Below are positions 8,407 through 18,353 of a stretch of DNA of 56,449 bases, piece after piece. This DNA is from VFZS01 sp964353255. GTDB lineage: Bacteria; Acidobacteriota; Terriglobia; Bryobacterales; Bryobacteraceae. Made by a program: the position numbers and the translations under genes. The notes under the pieces were generated by a model. The model ran no database searches. It saw only the letters and a list, made by a program, of their open reading frames with translations, and had not been told where the DNA came from. The stretch covers positions 1-56,449 of the forward strand of contig CAYGVJ010000013.1 in NCBI GenBank assembly GCA_964353255.1. The letters are read 5' to 3'. Each line of letters begins with the position of its first letter. Position 1 is the stretch's first letter.

Positions 8407-9654
8407 TCACTGGGCTTCGCGCAGCGTCTCGAAAAAGGCCTCGATGTCGGCCGGCCGGACGTGGATGTGGGTCGAGACGCGGAAGCGATCGCCGCCGCCC
8501 ATTACCCAGAGGCGCCGCTGGCGGAACAGCTTCAGCGCCGCGCCCACGTCGGTGCCTGGGAGCCGGAACGTCACGATGCCGCCGAACTGCCGGTCGTCAT
8601 CCGGAGTGAGCAGTTCCAGGCGCGGCAGCGCCCGGGCCTGCTGGAAAACCCGCCGCGCAAGCTGATGGATGCGGCTGTAGACGCGCTCGGGGTCCAGGGC
8701 CTTCAGGAAGCGGATCCCGGCCCGCAGCCCTTCCAGAATGGCGCGGTTGTTAGTCCCCACCATCATGAAGCGGGCGGCCTTCAGCTTCCTGTCGTCCCAG
8801 CCGCCGGTGGCCACGTTGACCCACAGCCGGTCCAGCATCTCCTCCCTGCCGTAGAGCAGCCCGCACCCGGCGGGCGCGAACAGCCATTTGTGGGGGCTGC
8901 CAGCGAAGTAATCGCAGCCCAACTCGCTGAGCCGGAGCGGCACCTGGCCGTTCATGTGCGCCCCGTCAACCAGCGTGATCACGCCGCGCGCCCGCGCCGC
9001 GTCGCAGATTCTCCGCACCGGGAACCATAGCCCGGTGCGGGTGGTGATCCCGCTGAAGCTCAGCACGCGGGTGCGCGCGCCGATCGCGGAAACCAGCAGG
9101 TCGGCGAGCTGGTCCGGGCCGGGCGGCGGCAGCGGGATGGTCACCTGCCGGACGCGGATCCCGAACCGCGCCTGCTTCTGAAGCCAGGGACACAGCCCGC
9201 TGGGATGTTCCTGATCGGTAAGCAGGACCTCGTCTCCGGGCGCCAAGTCCAGCCCATTGACCACGATGTTCAAAGCCTCGGTGGCGTTGTGGGTCAGCGC
9301 CAGCTCCTCTTTCCGGCAGCCGACGAAGTCCGCCACCTCCTGCCGGATCTCATCCAGCGTCTCGTATCCCCAGCGCGGGTAGTCCTCCAGGTTCAGCGCG
9401 GCCGAGCGGTTCAGGTACTCCGCCACCGCCTCCACCACCGGGCGCGGTGCGATCCCCAGGCTGCCGGTGTTCAGGTAGGCGCGCCATCCGGCCAGCAGAA
9501 ACTGCTCCCGCCGCAAGCGCTCCCAGTAGGCTTCCGGGTCGCGCTGGAAGAGCCGTTGGTCGGGCAGCCGGCGCGGGGCGGCCGCGGCGCCGACAGGCAA
9601 ACCGAACAGGCCGGCCGCCAGCGACGTGGCGTGCAGCACTTCCCGCCGGCGCAT
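8407..9654 (-). CDS. Class-V aminotransferase (cysteine-desulfurase fold), exported
   Basis: The 415-residue PLP enzyme shows THNATEALN for phosphate binding, VDGAHMNGQ (D230, H233), and SPHKW with the Schiff-base lysine K256. The N-terminus MRRREVLHATSLAAGLFGLP resembles a Tat leader, suggesting export like its neighbour. Related proteins are annotated as isopenicillin-N epimerase-like or cysteine-desulfurase-like; there is no Cys loop typical of IscS, so a desulfurase role is not supported. The start lies 1 bp after the stop of the S9 peptidase, so the two are co-transcribed. Confidence 0.88.
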   Translation of the reverse strand: MRRREVLHATSLAAGLFGLPVGAAAAPRRLPDQRLFQRDPEAYWERLRREQFLLAGWRAYLNTGSLGIAPRPVVEAVAEYLNRSAALNLEDYPRWGYETLDEIRQEVADFVGCRKEELALTHNATEALNIVVNGLDLAPGDEVLLTDQEHPSGLCPWLQKQARFGIRVRQVTIPLPPPGPDQLADLLVSAIGARTRVLSFSGITTRTGLWFPVRRICDAARARGVITLVDGAHMNGQVPLRLSELGCDYFAGSPHKWLFAPAGCGLLYGREEMLDRLWVNVATGGWDDRKLKAARFMMVGTNNRAILEGLRAGIRFLKALDPERVYSRIHQLARRVFQQARALPRLELLTPDDDRQFGGIVTFRLPGTDVGAALKLFRQRRLWVMGGGDRFRVSTHIHVRPADIEAFFETLREAQ

Positions 9655-9655
9655 G

Positions 9656-10744
9656 TCAGGGCCCCGGCGGCCTTTCCGGCTTCAGATAGGGGGCCAGGAA
9701 CCGGTAGATCTCCCGCCGCGATTCCTGGGCCAGTGCCGTGTCCAGGCGGTTGAAAGCGTGCCCGCCAGGCGCGGCCTCGTAAACCTTGTACTCGAACTTC
9801 TTGCCCTCGGCTTTCAGGGCCGCGATCAGCCGCTCCACTTCCAGCACGTTGACGTCTTCGTCGGTGGTGTTCGTGTGGATCAGCAAAGGCGTGGCCAGCT
9901 TCTTCACGTGGCTGAGCGGCGACCGCCTCAGGTATTCCTTGACGTCGTCTTCGGCCGTCTTCCCCAGGTGATACGGAGCCGAGAACTGGGCCCGGTAGTT
10001 TTCCCCCTTGTAGCCCATGCGGGCTACCAGGTCGCTGACCGGCACACCGGCGTAGGCCGCGGCATAGGCCTCGGGGTGCTCGAAGATGTTCATCAGCGTG
10101 ATCATCCCGCCGTGGCTCCAGCCCACGATGCCGACCCGCTTGGGGTCCAGGAAACCGTAGTTCTCGAGCATCCAGGCGCGCCCCTGGGAAACGTCTTCAT
10201 TTTCCCGTCCGCCGTAATCGATCTGCCGGTAAAACGGCATCCCGTAGCCGGTGCTGCCGCGATATTCCGGGGCGACGATGCTGTAGCCCTGTTCGATAAG
10301 CTCCCGAACGATGTGCGCCGCGCCGGTGGAGAAGTTCGAGTGTACGCCGCCGTGAACCAGCACGATCAGCGGCTGCTTCCTGGAGCGGTCCAGCTTCTTC
10401 GGAACGAAGGTGTAAGCCCGGATGATGAGCGGGTTGCCCGCCCCCTGCGCGGTGGGGTTGGGTTCCCGGCGAGGCGGCAGGCTGGTGTAGGCGACCTTGT
10501 CCACTTCGGCGATGTCGCCCACTTTGAAGTACCAAGCCACGTCGTCGATGGCCTTCAACAGTTGGTCGAGGCCGCCGGAGCTTGCCGACGGTTCCGCCGG
10601 GGTAGCCGGCGGGCCGGGGGCCTGCGGGGTAGCCGGCGGGCCGGGGGCCTGCGGGGTAGCCGGCCGGCCGGGGGCCTGCTGGGCTGCGCCGGGCAGCCAC
10701 AGCAGAAGTGTGGCAGCAAGGAAGACAAGAAGCTGTCGAATCAT
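9656..10744 (-). CDS. Exported prolyl-oligopeptidase (S9)-family hydrolase
   Basis: The 362-residue protein has a signal peptide (about residues 1-21), then a Pro-rich linker made of three 9-residue repeats (PPATPQAPG type) and an alpha/beta-hydrolase domain. Visible active-site elements are the oxyanion HGG (131-133), nucleophile GWSHGG (S210), an aspartate in HTNTTDEDV, and GHAFNRL with the histidine. This is the catalytic domain of S9 peptidases without the beta-propeller, so small peptides or esters are likely substrates. It is first in the operon with the aminotransferase. The DNA encoding the linker is a 27-bp tandem repeat (separate entry). Confidence 0.87.
   Translation of the reverse strand: MIRQLLVFLAATLLLWLPGAAQQAPGRPATPQAPGPPATPQAPGPPATPAEPSASSGGLDQLLKAIDDVAWYFKVGDIAEVDKVAYTSLPPRREPNPTAQGAGNPLIIRAYTFVPKKLDRSRKQPLIVLVHGGVHSNFSTGAAHIVRELIEQGYSIVAPEYRGSTGYGMPFYRQIDYGGRENEDVSQGRAWMLENYGFLDPKRVGIVGWSHGGMITLMNIFEHPEAYAAAYAGVPVSDLVARMGYKGENYRAQFSAPYHLGKTAEDDVKEYLRRSPLSHVKKLATPLLIHTNTTDEDVNVLEVERLIAALKAEGKKFEYKVYEAAPGGHAFNRLDTALAQESRREIYRFLAPYLKPERPPGP
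10599..10679. repeat. Three 27-bp tandem repeats coding for a Pro-rich linker
   Basis: Units at 10599-10625 and 10626-10652 are identical, and 10653-10679 differs at one base. The unit keeps frame (9 codons) and encodes the linker between the signal peptide and hydrolase domain of the S9 protein, so length changes would alter only the linker. Confidence 0.9.
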
Positions 10745-10828
10745 AGCAATTCGATATCGAGACCTTCAGTAGAACACAGCGCTGCCACCCTGGCAACTCC
10801 GCGGTTGTCGCAGGGTGATCCGCCGGAG

Positions 10829-10857
10829 TTGCGGACGTGGCCGGCCCGGGTTATACT
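10829..10857 (+). promoter_or_regulatory. Sigma-70-type promoter of tRNA-Pro
   Basis: TTGCGG at 10829-10834 and TATACT at 10852-10857 are separated by 17 bp and end 11 bp before the first tRNA base. The -10 matches five of six consensus bases. Confidence 0.6.
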
Positions 10858-10868
10858 GAAGAAGAATT

Positions 10869-10946
10869 CGGGGCGTGGCTCAGCCTGGCTAGAGCGCCTG
10901 GTTCGGGTCCAGGAGGTCGGTGGTTCGAATCCACTCGCCCCGACCA
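10869..10946 (+). tRNA. tRNA-Pro(CGG)
   Basis: The cloverleaf is complete. Acceptor 10869-10875 pairs with 10936-10942, the anticodon loop TTCGGGT between CCTGG/CCAGG gives anticodon CGG, a GGTTCGAATCC T-arm follows, and discriminator A plus encoded CCA end at 10946. The C1-G72 pair and A73 are proline identity features. The 3' half is repeated downstream at 11535. Confidence 0.96.
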
Positions 10947-10956
10947 GCCATCATTC
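10909..10956 (+). repeat. Direct repeat copy 1 (3' half of tRNA-Pro, attB-like)
   Basis: This 48-nt segment runs from the anticodon stem of tRNA-Pro to 10 nt beyond CCA and is repeated without mismatch at 11535-11582. Such duplications of a tRNA 3' half mark the ends of integrated elements. Confidence 0.9.
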
Positions 10957-11111
10957 TTTCGTTTCTGCGGCTTAGGGCGGTGGGCCCAACGCCGGCCTGG
11001 GCGTGTGCCTTGAGGCGCTGCTTCCTGAGGCCCGACTTCTCGATGTGGCCCGAGCGCGCCCGCGCTCCGGACCGAGGCAGCGTGGTATTCTGGCGTTAGG
11101 CCGCAGAACTG

Positions 11112-11426
11112 ATGCGACGGGAGATCCTTTTTCCGAGAGACTGGCTCGAGAACTTCTGCCGGAGGTGGAAGATTCAGGAGCTTTCCGTTTTTGGCTCCGC
11201 CCTGCGCGACGATTTCGGCTCGGACAGCGACTTGGACCTGCTGGTAAGCTTCGCCCCGGACGCGGACTGGAGCCTCCTGGATCACGTTGCGATGGAGGAG
11301 GAACTCTCTGGCGCCCTTCAGCGAAAGGTAAATCTCGTTTCGCGGCGCGCGGTGGAGCGAAGTTCGAACTGGATACGGCGCAAGGCGATCCTGGAGAGCG
11401 CGGAGCCCTACTTTGCCTCGCGATGA
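11112..11426 (+). CDS. Minimal nucleotidyltransferase (MNT/MntA-like)
   Basis: The 104-residue protein has the polymerase-beta-type nucleotidyltransferase motif FGSALRDDFGSDSDLDLLV (GS...D.D) and a short helical tail. This is the MntA-like minimal nucleotidyltransferase family, which acts as an AMPylating antitoxin when paired with a HEPN RNase. No HEPN gene lies beside it. It is the only gene between two copies of the tRNA-Pro 3' half, so it may be the residue of a larger integrated island. The ATG at 11112 has a weak ribosome-binding site. Confidence 0.82.
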   Translation: MRREILFPRDWLENFCRRWKIQELSVFGSALRDDFGSDSDLDLLVSFAPDADWSLLDHVAMEEELSGALQRKVNLVSRRAVERSSNWIRRKAILESAEPYFASR

Positions 11427-11534
11427 AGCATCTCTCCTGGACACCCTAAAGACGTGTAGAGCATGGTTACGTCGGACCTTCCCCTCTTGATCCGCGTGGT
11501 GGAGCCGTTGGCGCCGACCGGCCGCTGAACGAAA

Positions 11535-11582
11535 CCAGGAGGTCGGTGGTTCGAATCCACTCGCCCCGACCAGCCATCATTC
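11535..11582 (+). repeat. Direct repeat copy 2 (tRNA-Pro 3' fragment, att-like)
   Basis: This is an exact copy of 10909-10956. It lacks the 5' half of the tRNA, so it cannot make a tRNA. With copy 1 it bounds a 578-bp segment holding the nucleotidyltransferase gene, as expected for attL/attR of a decayed element; no integrase is present. Confidence 0.9.
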
Positions 11583-11658
11583 CTCCCGCTGACGTAAGGA
11601 AGCCGATTCCTTCCGCCTGAAACCTGTGCTAGCCTGTATGGGCGCGCGGGATCGCCAA

Positions 11659-11789
11659 GAAGCTGTGAGAAAGTCGCCTTGAGAACTTTGGGGCGGACAA
11701 GCTGAAGCATGTCCCACGTTGCGGCTCCAGCACTTGCGCGCCCCAGTGGCGCAAGCCTCAGCTTGCGCAGGCGACTTTCTCGCAGCTTC
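11659..11789. mobile_element. MITE-like palindromic element
   Basis: Terminal inverted repeats of 21 bp (11659-11679 and 11769-11789, one mismatch) enclose about 90 bp. The right part holds a perfect 8-bp hairpin (11749-11756/11761-11768, loop CTCA). There is no ORF. The size and end structure fit a miniature inverted-repeat element or a structured extragenic repeat. No clear target duplication was found. Confidence 0.6.
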
Positions 11790-11834
11790 CCGGCGCCGCA
11801 ATCCCAAGCCCGGTAACCAGAGGAGATCAGAGCG

Positions 11835-12800
11835 ATGCAGATCACCGAGATAAGAGCCGCCAAGCTGAACGCCAAGGAATTCATCGAAGCAAAGGTCAGC
11901 CAGATATCGGAAACCGTCGGGGCCGGCACGGCCATCACCGCCCTGTCCGGCGGGGTCGATTCCTCCGTAGTCACCATCCTCGGCCACCGGGCGTTGGGGC
12001 GGAAGCTGAAAGCCCACTTCATAGACAACGGCCTGATGAGACAGGACGAGCCCCAGGCAGTGGCCCGGCTCTTTCGCAAGCTGGGCGTACGGGTGGAGGT
12101 AGTGCCTGCCCAGCAGGAGTTCTTCGACGCGCTCGGAGGGCTGCTTGATCCCGAACAGAAACGAGAAGCCGTGACCCAGACCTTCTACGCAAAGGTCTTC
12201 CGCCGGCTGCTGGAGGAGAGCGGCGCGCGGTTTCTTTTGCAGGGAACTATTCTGACGGACATCGAGGAAACGGTCGCCGGGATCAAGCGGCAGCACAACG
12301 TCTTCGAGCAGTTGGGCATAGATCCTCAAGAGGCGTTCGGCTACGCGATCATCGAGCCTCTGGTCGAGCTTCGCAAGGATGGCGTGCGCAAGGTGGCCAA
12401 GGCGCTGGGCTTGCCAAAGTCGGTCTATGACCGGATGCCGTTTCCGGGACCCGCTCTGGCCGCCAGGGTGGTGGGCGAGGTTACTCCGGAGAAACTCGAC
12501 CTGGTCAGGAAGGCCACAGCTATCGTCGAGGCGGAGCTTAAGAGAACGAAGGCGTTCCAGTACATGGCGATTCTGCACGACGACCGGTTCACCGGGGTGC
12601 GTGGGGGCAAGCGGGAGCTGGGCATGCAGATCGAGGTCCGCTGTTGGGAAAGCGTGGACGCCAGAGTGGCGAAGCCGGTCTGGCTCCCTCCGCGGGTGCA
12701 GGAGAAGCTGGCCCGGAGGATCACGGGCGAGGTGCCCGGGGTAGTCAGCGTGACCTACAACATCACCCCGAAGCCGCCCTCGACCATGGAAGCGGTTTAG
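11835..12800 (+). CDS. guaA: Stand-alone GMP synthase ATP-pyrophosphatase subunit
   Basis: The 321-residue protein has the PP-loop SGGVDSS (38-44), the N-type ATPase body (LLQGTILTDIEET) and the GMP-synthetase dimerisation domain with RMPFPGPALAARVVGEVT and the C-terminal TYNITPKPPSTMEAV. This is the GuaA synthase part, which adenylates XMP and aminates it to GMP, but the N-terminal glutaminase domain found in most bacterial GuaA is absent. The length fits the two-subunit GuaAb form known in archaea. GAGGAG lies about 10 nt upstream of the ATG. No GuaAa glutaminase gene is in the window, so ammonia supply must come from elsewhere. Confidence 0.88.
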   Translation: MQITEIRAAKLNAKEFIEAKVSQISETVGAGTAITALSGGVDSSVVTILGHRALGRKLKAHFIDNGLMRQDEPQAVARLFRKLGVRVEVVPAQQEFFDALGGLLDPEQKREAVTQTFYAKVFRRLLEESGARFLLQGTILTDIEETVAGIKRQHNVFEQLGIDPQEAFGYAIIEPLVELRKDGVRKVAKALGLPKSVYDRMPFPGPALAARVVGEVTPEKLDLVRKATAIVEAELKRTKAFQYMAILHDDRFTGVRGGKRELGMQIEVRCWESVDARVAKPVWLPPRVQEKLARRITGEVPGVVSVTYNITPKPPSTMEAV

Positions 12801-12832
12801 CGCAAGCCCCTGCCGGGGTTGCCAAGCGGGCA

Positions 12833-13204
12833 TCAGTCGTCGGACTCCCACGGCCGGAAGCGGTGCTGATGGTCCTCCATCGCCACGCGCTTGCCGCGGA
12901 AGCGGACGCCTTCCATTACCAGGCGCAGGCGCTGCTCGTGGGCGGCCGCGCCTTTCAGGCGGATCACGCCTCCGGCGCCCACTACACGCTGCCAGGGGAG
13001 CCAGTCCCCCGACTTACGCAACACCTGGACCACCTGCCGGTGGTAGAGCGGGTAGCCGGCCGCGGCGGCCACTTGCGAGTAGGTGGCCACGCGGCCTCGG
13101 GGGATCTGCCGCACCGCTCGGCGGATTGCGGCGTCGCGATTCGCTGAGGCGGGCGCACGCAGCAGGCGCCGCGTGATTTCGCTCCGGCTCGGTCGCTGCG
13201 GCAT
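12833..13204 (-). CDS. Alkyltransferase-like (ATL) DNA-repair protein
   Basis: The 123-residue protein has the MGMT DNA-binding domain (IPRGRVATYSQVA, R-finger region HRQVVQVLRKSG). The active-site PCHR motif is replaced by PWQRV (residues 70-74), with tryptophan in place of the methyl-accepting cysteine. This is diagnostic of ATL proteins (Atl1/YbaZ type), which bind O6-alkylguanine and direct it to nucleotide excision repair. The Met at 13204 is chosen because the 33 residues upstream have no similarity to the family, which is normally 100-120 residues long. Confidence 0.88.
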   Translation of the reverse strand: MPQRPSRSEITRRLLRAPASANRDAAIRRAVRQIPRGRVATYSQVAAAAGYPLYHRQVVQVLRKSGDWLPWQRVVGAGGVIRLKGAAAHEQRLRLVMEGVRFRGKRVAMEDHQHRFRPWESDD

Positions 13205-13372
13205 GACTCTGTCTCCGATGTTCCCACAGCTCGCCAGGGGCCAGCAGGCTGCGTGGGCACCCCTGTGTGATTTTTTCCAGGCTTCCGGTTCCCGAAACTC
13301 CACTTCCCGGGTCGCGACACGCCGCGCCCCGTCCGTGCTAGCGTAAAAGGTAGGGTTTCAAGCAAGGGGCGT

Positions 13373-14060
13373 ATGCCGTGCCAGCCCGCCATTCGCGCCG
13401 TGGGACTTACCAAGAAGTTCCGTTCCGGGGACAGCGAGCTGGTGGTGTTCGCCGGGCTGGATCTGGACGTGGAGCAAGGCGAGCAATTGGCCCTGGTGGG
13501 GGAGTCCGGAGCCGGCAAGTCCACGCTGCTCCATCTGCTGGGCGGCCTGGACCGGCCCAGCGAGGGTACGGTATTCTTCGGTTCCAGGGAGTTGACCGCG
13601 CTCTCCGATGCGGAGCTGGCGAGCTTCCGCAACCGGCAGCTCGGGTTCGTCTGGCAAGGTCACTACCTGCTGCCGGAGTTCACGGCGCTGGAGAACGTGA
13701 TGATGCCGCTGCTGATTCGCGGGATGGCGCAGGCGGAGGCGGCGCGGCTGGCCGAGACCCGGCTCGCGGAAGTGGGACTGGCTACGCGGGCTTCGCATCG
13801 CATCGGCGAGCTCTCCGGCGGCGAGCAGCAGCGGGTGGCTCTGGCCCGCGCCCTGGCGGGCGATCCCAAGGTCTTGCTGGCCGATGAGCCGACCGGCAAC
13901 CTGGACTTCAGGACCGGCGAGATGATCATCGCCCTGCTGGGCGATCTGCACCGCTCGCACCATCTCACCTCGATCTGCGTCACTCACAATCTCTCGTTTG
14001 CCCGGCGCTGCGACCGGGTGCTGAAGCTCGAAGGTGGAACCTTGACGGCGGAAGGTGACT

Positions 14061-14068
<8 letters not shown>
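13373..14068 (+). CDS. lolD: LolD-type ABC transporter ATP-binding protein
   Basis: The 231-residue ATPase has Walker A GESGAGKS, Q-loop FVWQGHYLLPEF, signature LSGGEQQRVALARALAG, Walker B VLLADEPTGNLD and H-loop CVTHN. These features and the length fit the LolD/MacB-type family that powers lipoprotein release or related MacB-like export. No LolC/E permease is adjacent, so the partner must be encoded elsewhere. The stop overlaps the clpC start by 8 bp, implying co-transcription with the Clp ATPase. Confidence 0.88.
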
Positions 14069-16525
<2,457 letters not shown>

Positions 16526-16529
<4 letters not shown>

Positions 16530-16918
16530 CTTCGGCCTGCGAGGTAGTCACTCGGAGGGAGGACCAGCACGCTCCCGAGCCGCCTCCCGAAATAGCGGCC
16601 AAAATGCTCCCGATCCCCGGTGAGCAGGTGCGAGGCCCCGGCTTGGATGGCGCTCAGGAGAATGGGTCGGTCCTTCGCCGGTAGGTCGATGTGACCCGGC
16701 AGCCCTACGGCGGCCGCGCCCACGACCCGCACCTCGCCGAGGAGTGCTTCGAGCCGGGCGCGCTGGGATTCCTCGTCCAGGTTGCGCCGGGCCTCTTCGA
16801 TGGCATAGGCGGAGGTCAGCAGTTCGACGCCCTTGAGACGCCACAACTGGCGCAGCCCGGAGCCCGGACGGTATGCCGCGGAGAAAAGCACGTTAGCGTC
16901 CAGAAAGACCCGGTCCAC
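16526..16918 (-). CDS. PIN-domain toxin (VapC-like)
   Basis: The 130-residue PIN protein starts MDRVFLDANVLFSA (first catalytic aspartate), has the middle glutamate in AIEEARRNL and the later acidic motif in PAKDRPIL plus LLTGDREHFG. This is the PIN_3-like group of toxin RNases. It lies 17 bp downstream of an AbrB-type antitoxin gene on the same strand, forming a type II module. Its stop overlaps the clpC stop by four bases (convergent), so it is tightly packed against clpC. Confidence 0.86.
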
Positions 16919-16935
16919 GTCGGGCAGCTCCGAAC

Positions 16936-17232
16936 TTAGGCCCCAGCAGGCTTGCGATGGGGCACGGAATCAGGATCCAAGCCCATCTTCCTCACCGTTC
17001 GCCGCGCGGCGCGATAGTCCCTGGCGTCTACGGCGTTGGTCAACAGGAACTGGGCCTTGCGCTCCGGGGTGTACACCTCGACCGGCACGGCCACGGCGGG
17101 CCGGATCAGGATGCCGTCCTGGCGTTCTTCTGCGATGACCAGCGAGCCTTGCTCGATGCCAAACCGGCGCCGCAGGCGCGAGGGGACCACGATGGTTCCC
17201 CTCTTACCGACGCGGCTGGTAATGGCCTGCAT
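16936..17232 (-). CDS. AbrB/MazE-family antitoxin
   Basis: The 98-residue protein opens with the swapped-hairpin AbrB fold (ITSRVGKRGTIVVPSRLRRRFGIEQGS) and continues with a toxin-binding tail. The Met at 17232 is preferred over an in-frame TTG six codons upstream because AbrB domains begin immediately before this strand. An inverted repeat CCCGA-N11-TCGGG at 17243-17263, containing the 11-bp palindrome 17252-17262, lies just upstream and may be the autoregulatory operator (inference). It is paired with the PIN gene downstream. Confidence 0.84.
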   Translation of the reverse strand: MQAITSRVGKRGTIVVPSRLRRRFGIEQGSLVIAEERQDGILIRPAVAVPVEVYTPERKAQFLLTNAVDARDYRAARRTVRKMGLDPDSVPHRKPAGA

Positions 17233-17325
17233 GGGCTGTTTGCCCGACAATCCGACTATCGGGCACCTCTTTCAGCATAGCACAAAGCCCGCGCCCGAGG
17301 GAGTCTGGCAGAGCGCAGTCGCTGG

Positions 17326-18261
17326 CTACAGCCGCAGCACCCGGATCGAGCCGTTGGAAGTGGAAAGCTGGAGCAGCGCTCCGCCGCCGCCGATCTGGCC
17401 TTCCAGGTTTTGTTTGCCCAGGGCCCCGGCCCGCACCATGACGTCGAAATCACTGGTGATCGAGCCATGCGAAGTGTCGGCACGAATTTGGGCCTTGACC
17501 GAGGACGGAAGCCGCAGCGTGATCGAGGAATTCGAGGTGTGGGCGCGAACCTCGTTGCCCTCCCAAGCCTCGAAGCTCAGGTCCAGGCCGCCGTTGGAGC
17601 TCTCAAACCGCAGCGGTTTCTGCGCGCTGATCTTCGCAAAGCGGGCGTTGATGCTGCCGTTCGAGGTAAACGCCTCCACCGCGCCCCGCACCTGGAAAAG
17701 CCGGATGGCTCCGTTCGAGGTGCGCAGTGCGGCATCCCCGGTAAGGTCTTCGGCCTCAATGCTCCCGTTCGAGGTGCGCACATCCAAGCGTCCGGCGAGC
17801 TTCCGCAGGCGCACGCTGCCGTTGGAGGTCTCCAGACGCGCGTTCCCTTCGACGTCCTCCACTCGAATGGAACCGTTTGAGCTGGCCACGCGCTCCAGTT
17901 CCACCTTGCGCGGCAGCCGGACGAAATACCTGGCTCCCATGTTGCGGTACCGGCCGGCGGGGCGCACCGTCCGGATGCGCACTGCGCCGGGATCAGCCGC
18001 CGCTTCAATCTTCAGGTCTTTAAGATCGCTCTCCGTGGAGGCGTACTTCGTGCCGGTGATCTGCACGGAGTCCTTCTCCCAGCTCAGGATCTCGACCGAG
18101 CCGTTAAAGTTCTCCAGCGACAGGCGCCCGCCCGGCTTCAGGTCGTAGGTGTAGTTGAAGTCCTCGCGGTAGCGACCCGAATCCAAAAAGTCCTCGAACT
18201 CGCAGCCCCCCAGAAACGGCAGGAGGGCGAACACGACCAACGCAGCTACACGGCTTCTCAT
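17326..18261 (-). CDS. DUF4097-type beta-helix lipoprotein
   Basis: The 311-residue protein has a lipoprotein signal (lipobox LGGC, Cys20) and a long series of about 20-residue beta repeats, most containing a T/S-S-N-G-S/A-I turn (residues about 130-310). This is the DUF4097/adhesin-like right-handed repeat fold. It should be membrane-anchored in the periplasm or at the surface; the molecular role is unknown, although DUF4097 proteins are often near anti-sigma factors. Here no sigma factor is adjacent. Confidence 0.85.
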   Translation of the reverse strand: MRSRVAALVVFALLPFLGGCEFEDFLDSGRYREDFNYTYDLKPGGRLSLENFNGSVEILSWEKDSVQITGTKYASTESDLKDLKIEAAADPGAVRIRTVRPAGRYRNMGARYFVRLPRKVELERVASSNGSIRVEDVEGNARLETSNGSVRLRKLAGRLDVRTSNGSIEAEDLTGDAALRTSNGAIRLFQVRGAVEAFTSNGSINARFAKISAQKPLRFESSNGGLDLSFEAWEGNEVRAHTSNSSITLRLPSSVKAQIRADTSHGSITSDFDVMVRAGALGKQNLEGQIGGGGALLQLSTSNGSIRVLRL

Positions 18262-18353
18262 GTCTCACCTCATACCCAGACATACGGGCGGGGACGGGTT
18301 TTGTTCCAGGGATCTGCGGCGTTGCGGGCTTCCGGGCTATGATGGCCCTTCTG

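Noticed and set aside
10599..10679. Short regular repeats considered as a CRISPR array
   Set aside because: The units are directly contiguous without spacers and keep codon phase within a Pro-rich linker.
10851..11444. Minus-strand ORFs ending GRVDSNHRPPG over the tRNA-Pro copies
   Set aside because: This is the well-known spurious translation of tRNA 3' halves; the tRNA and its repeat explain it.
14055..14060. GTG at 14055 as clpC start
   Set aside because: The ATG at 14061 gives the classic MFERYTEKAR start and has a correctly spaced GGAAGG.
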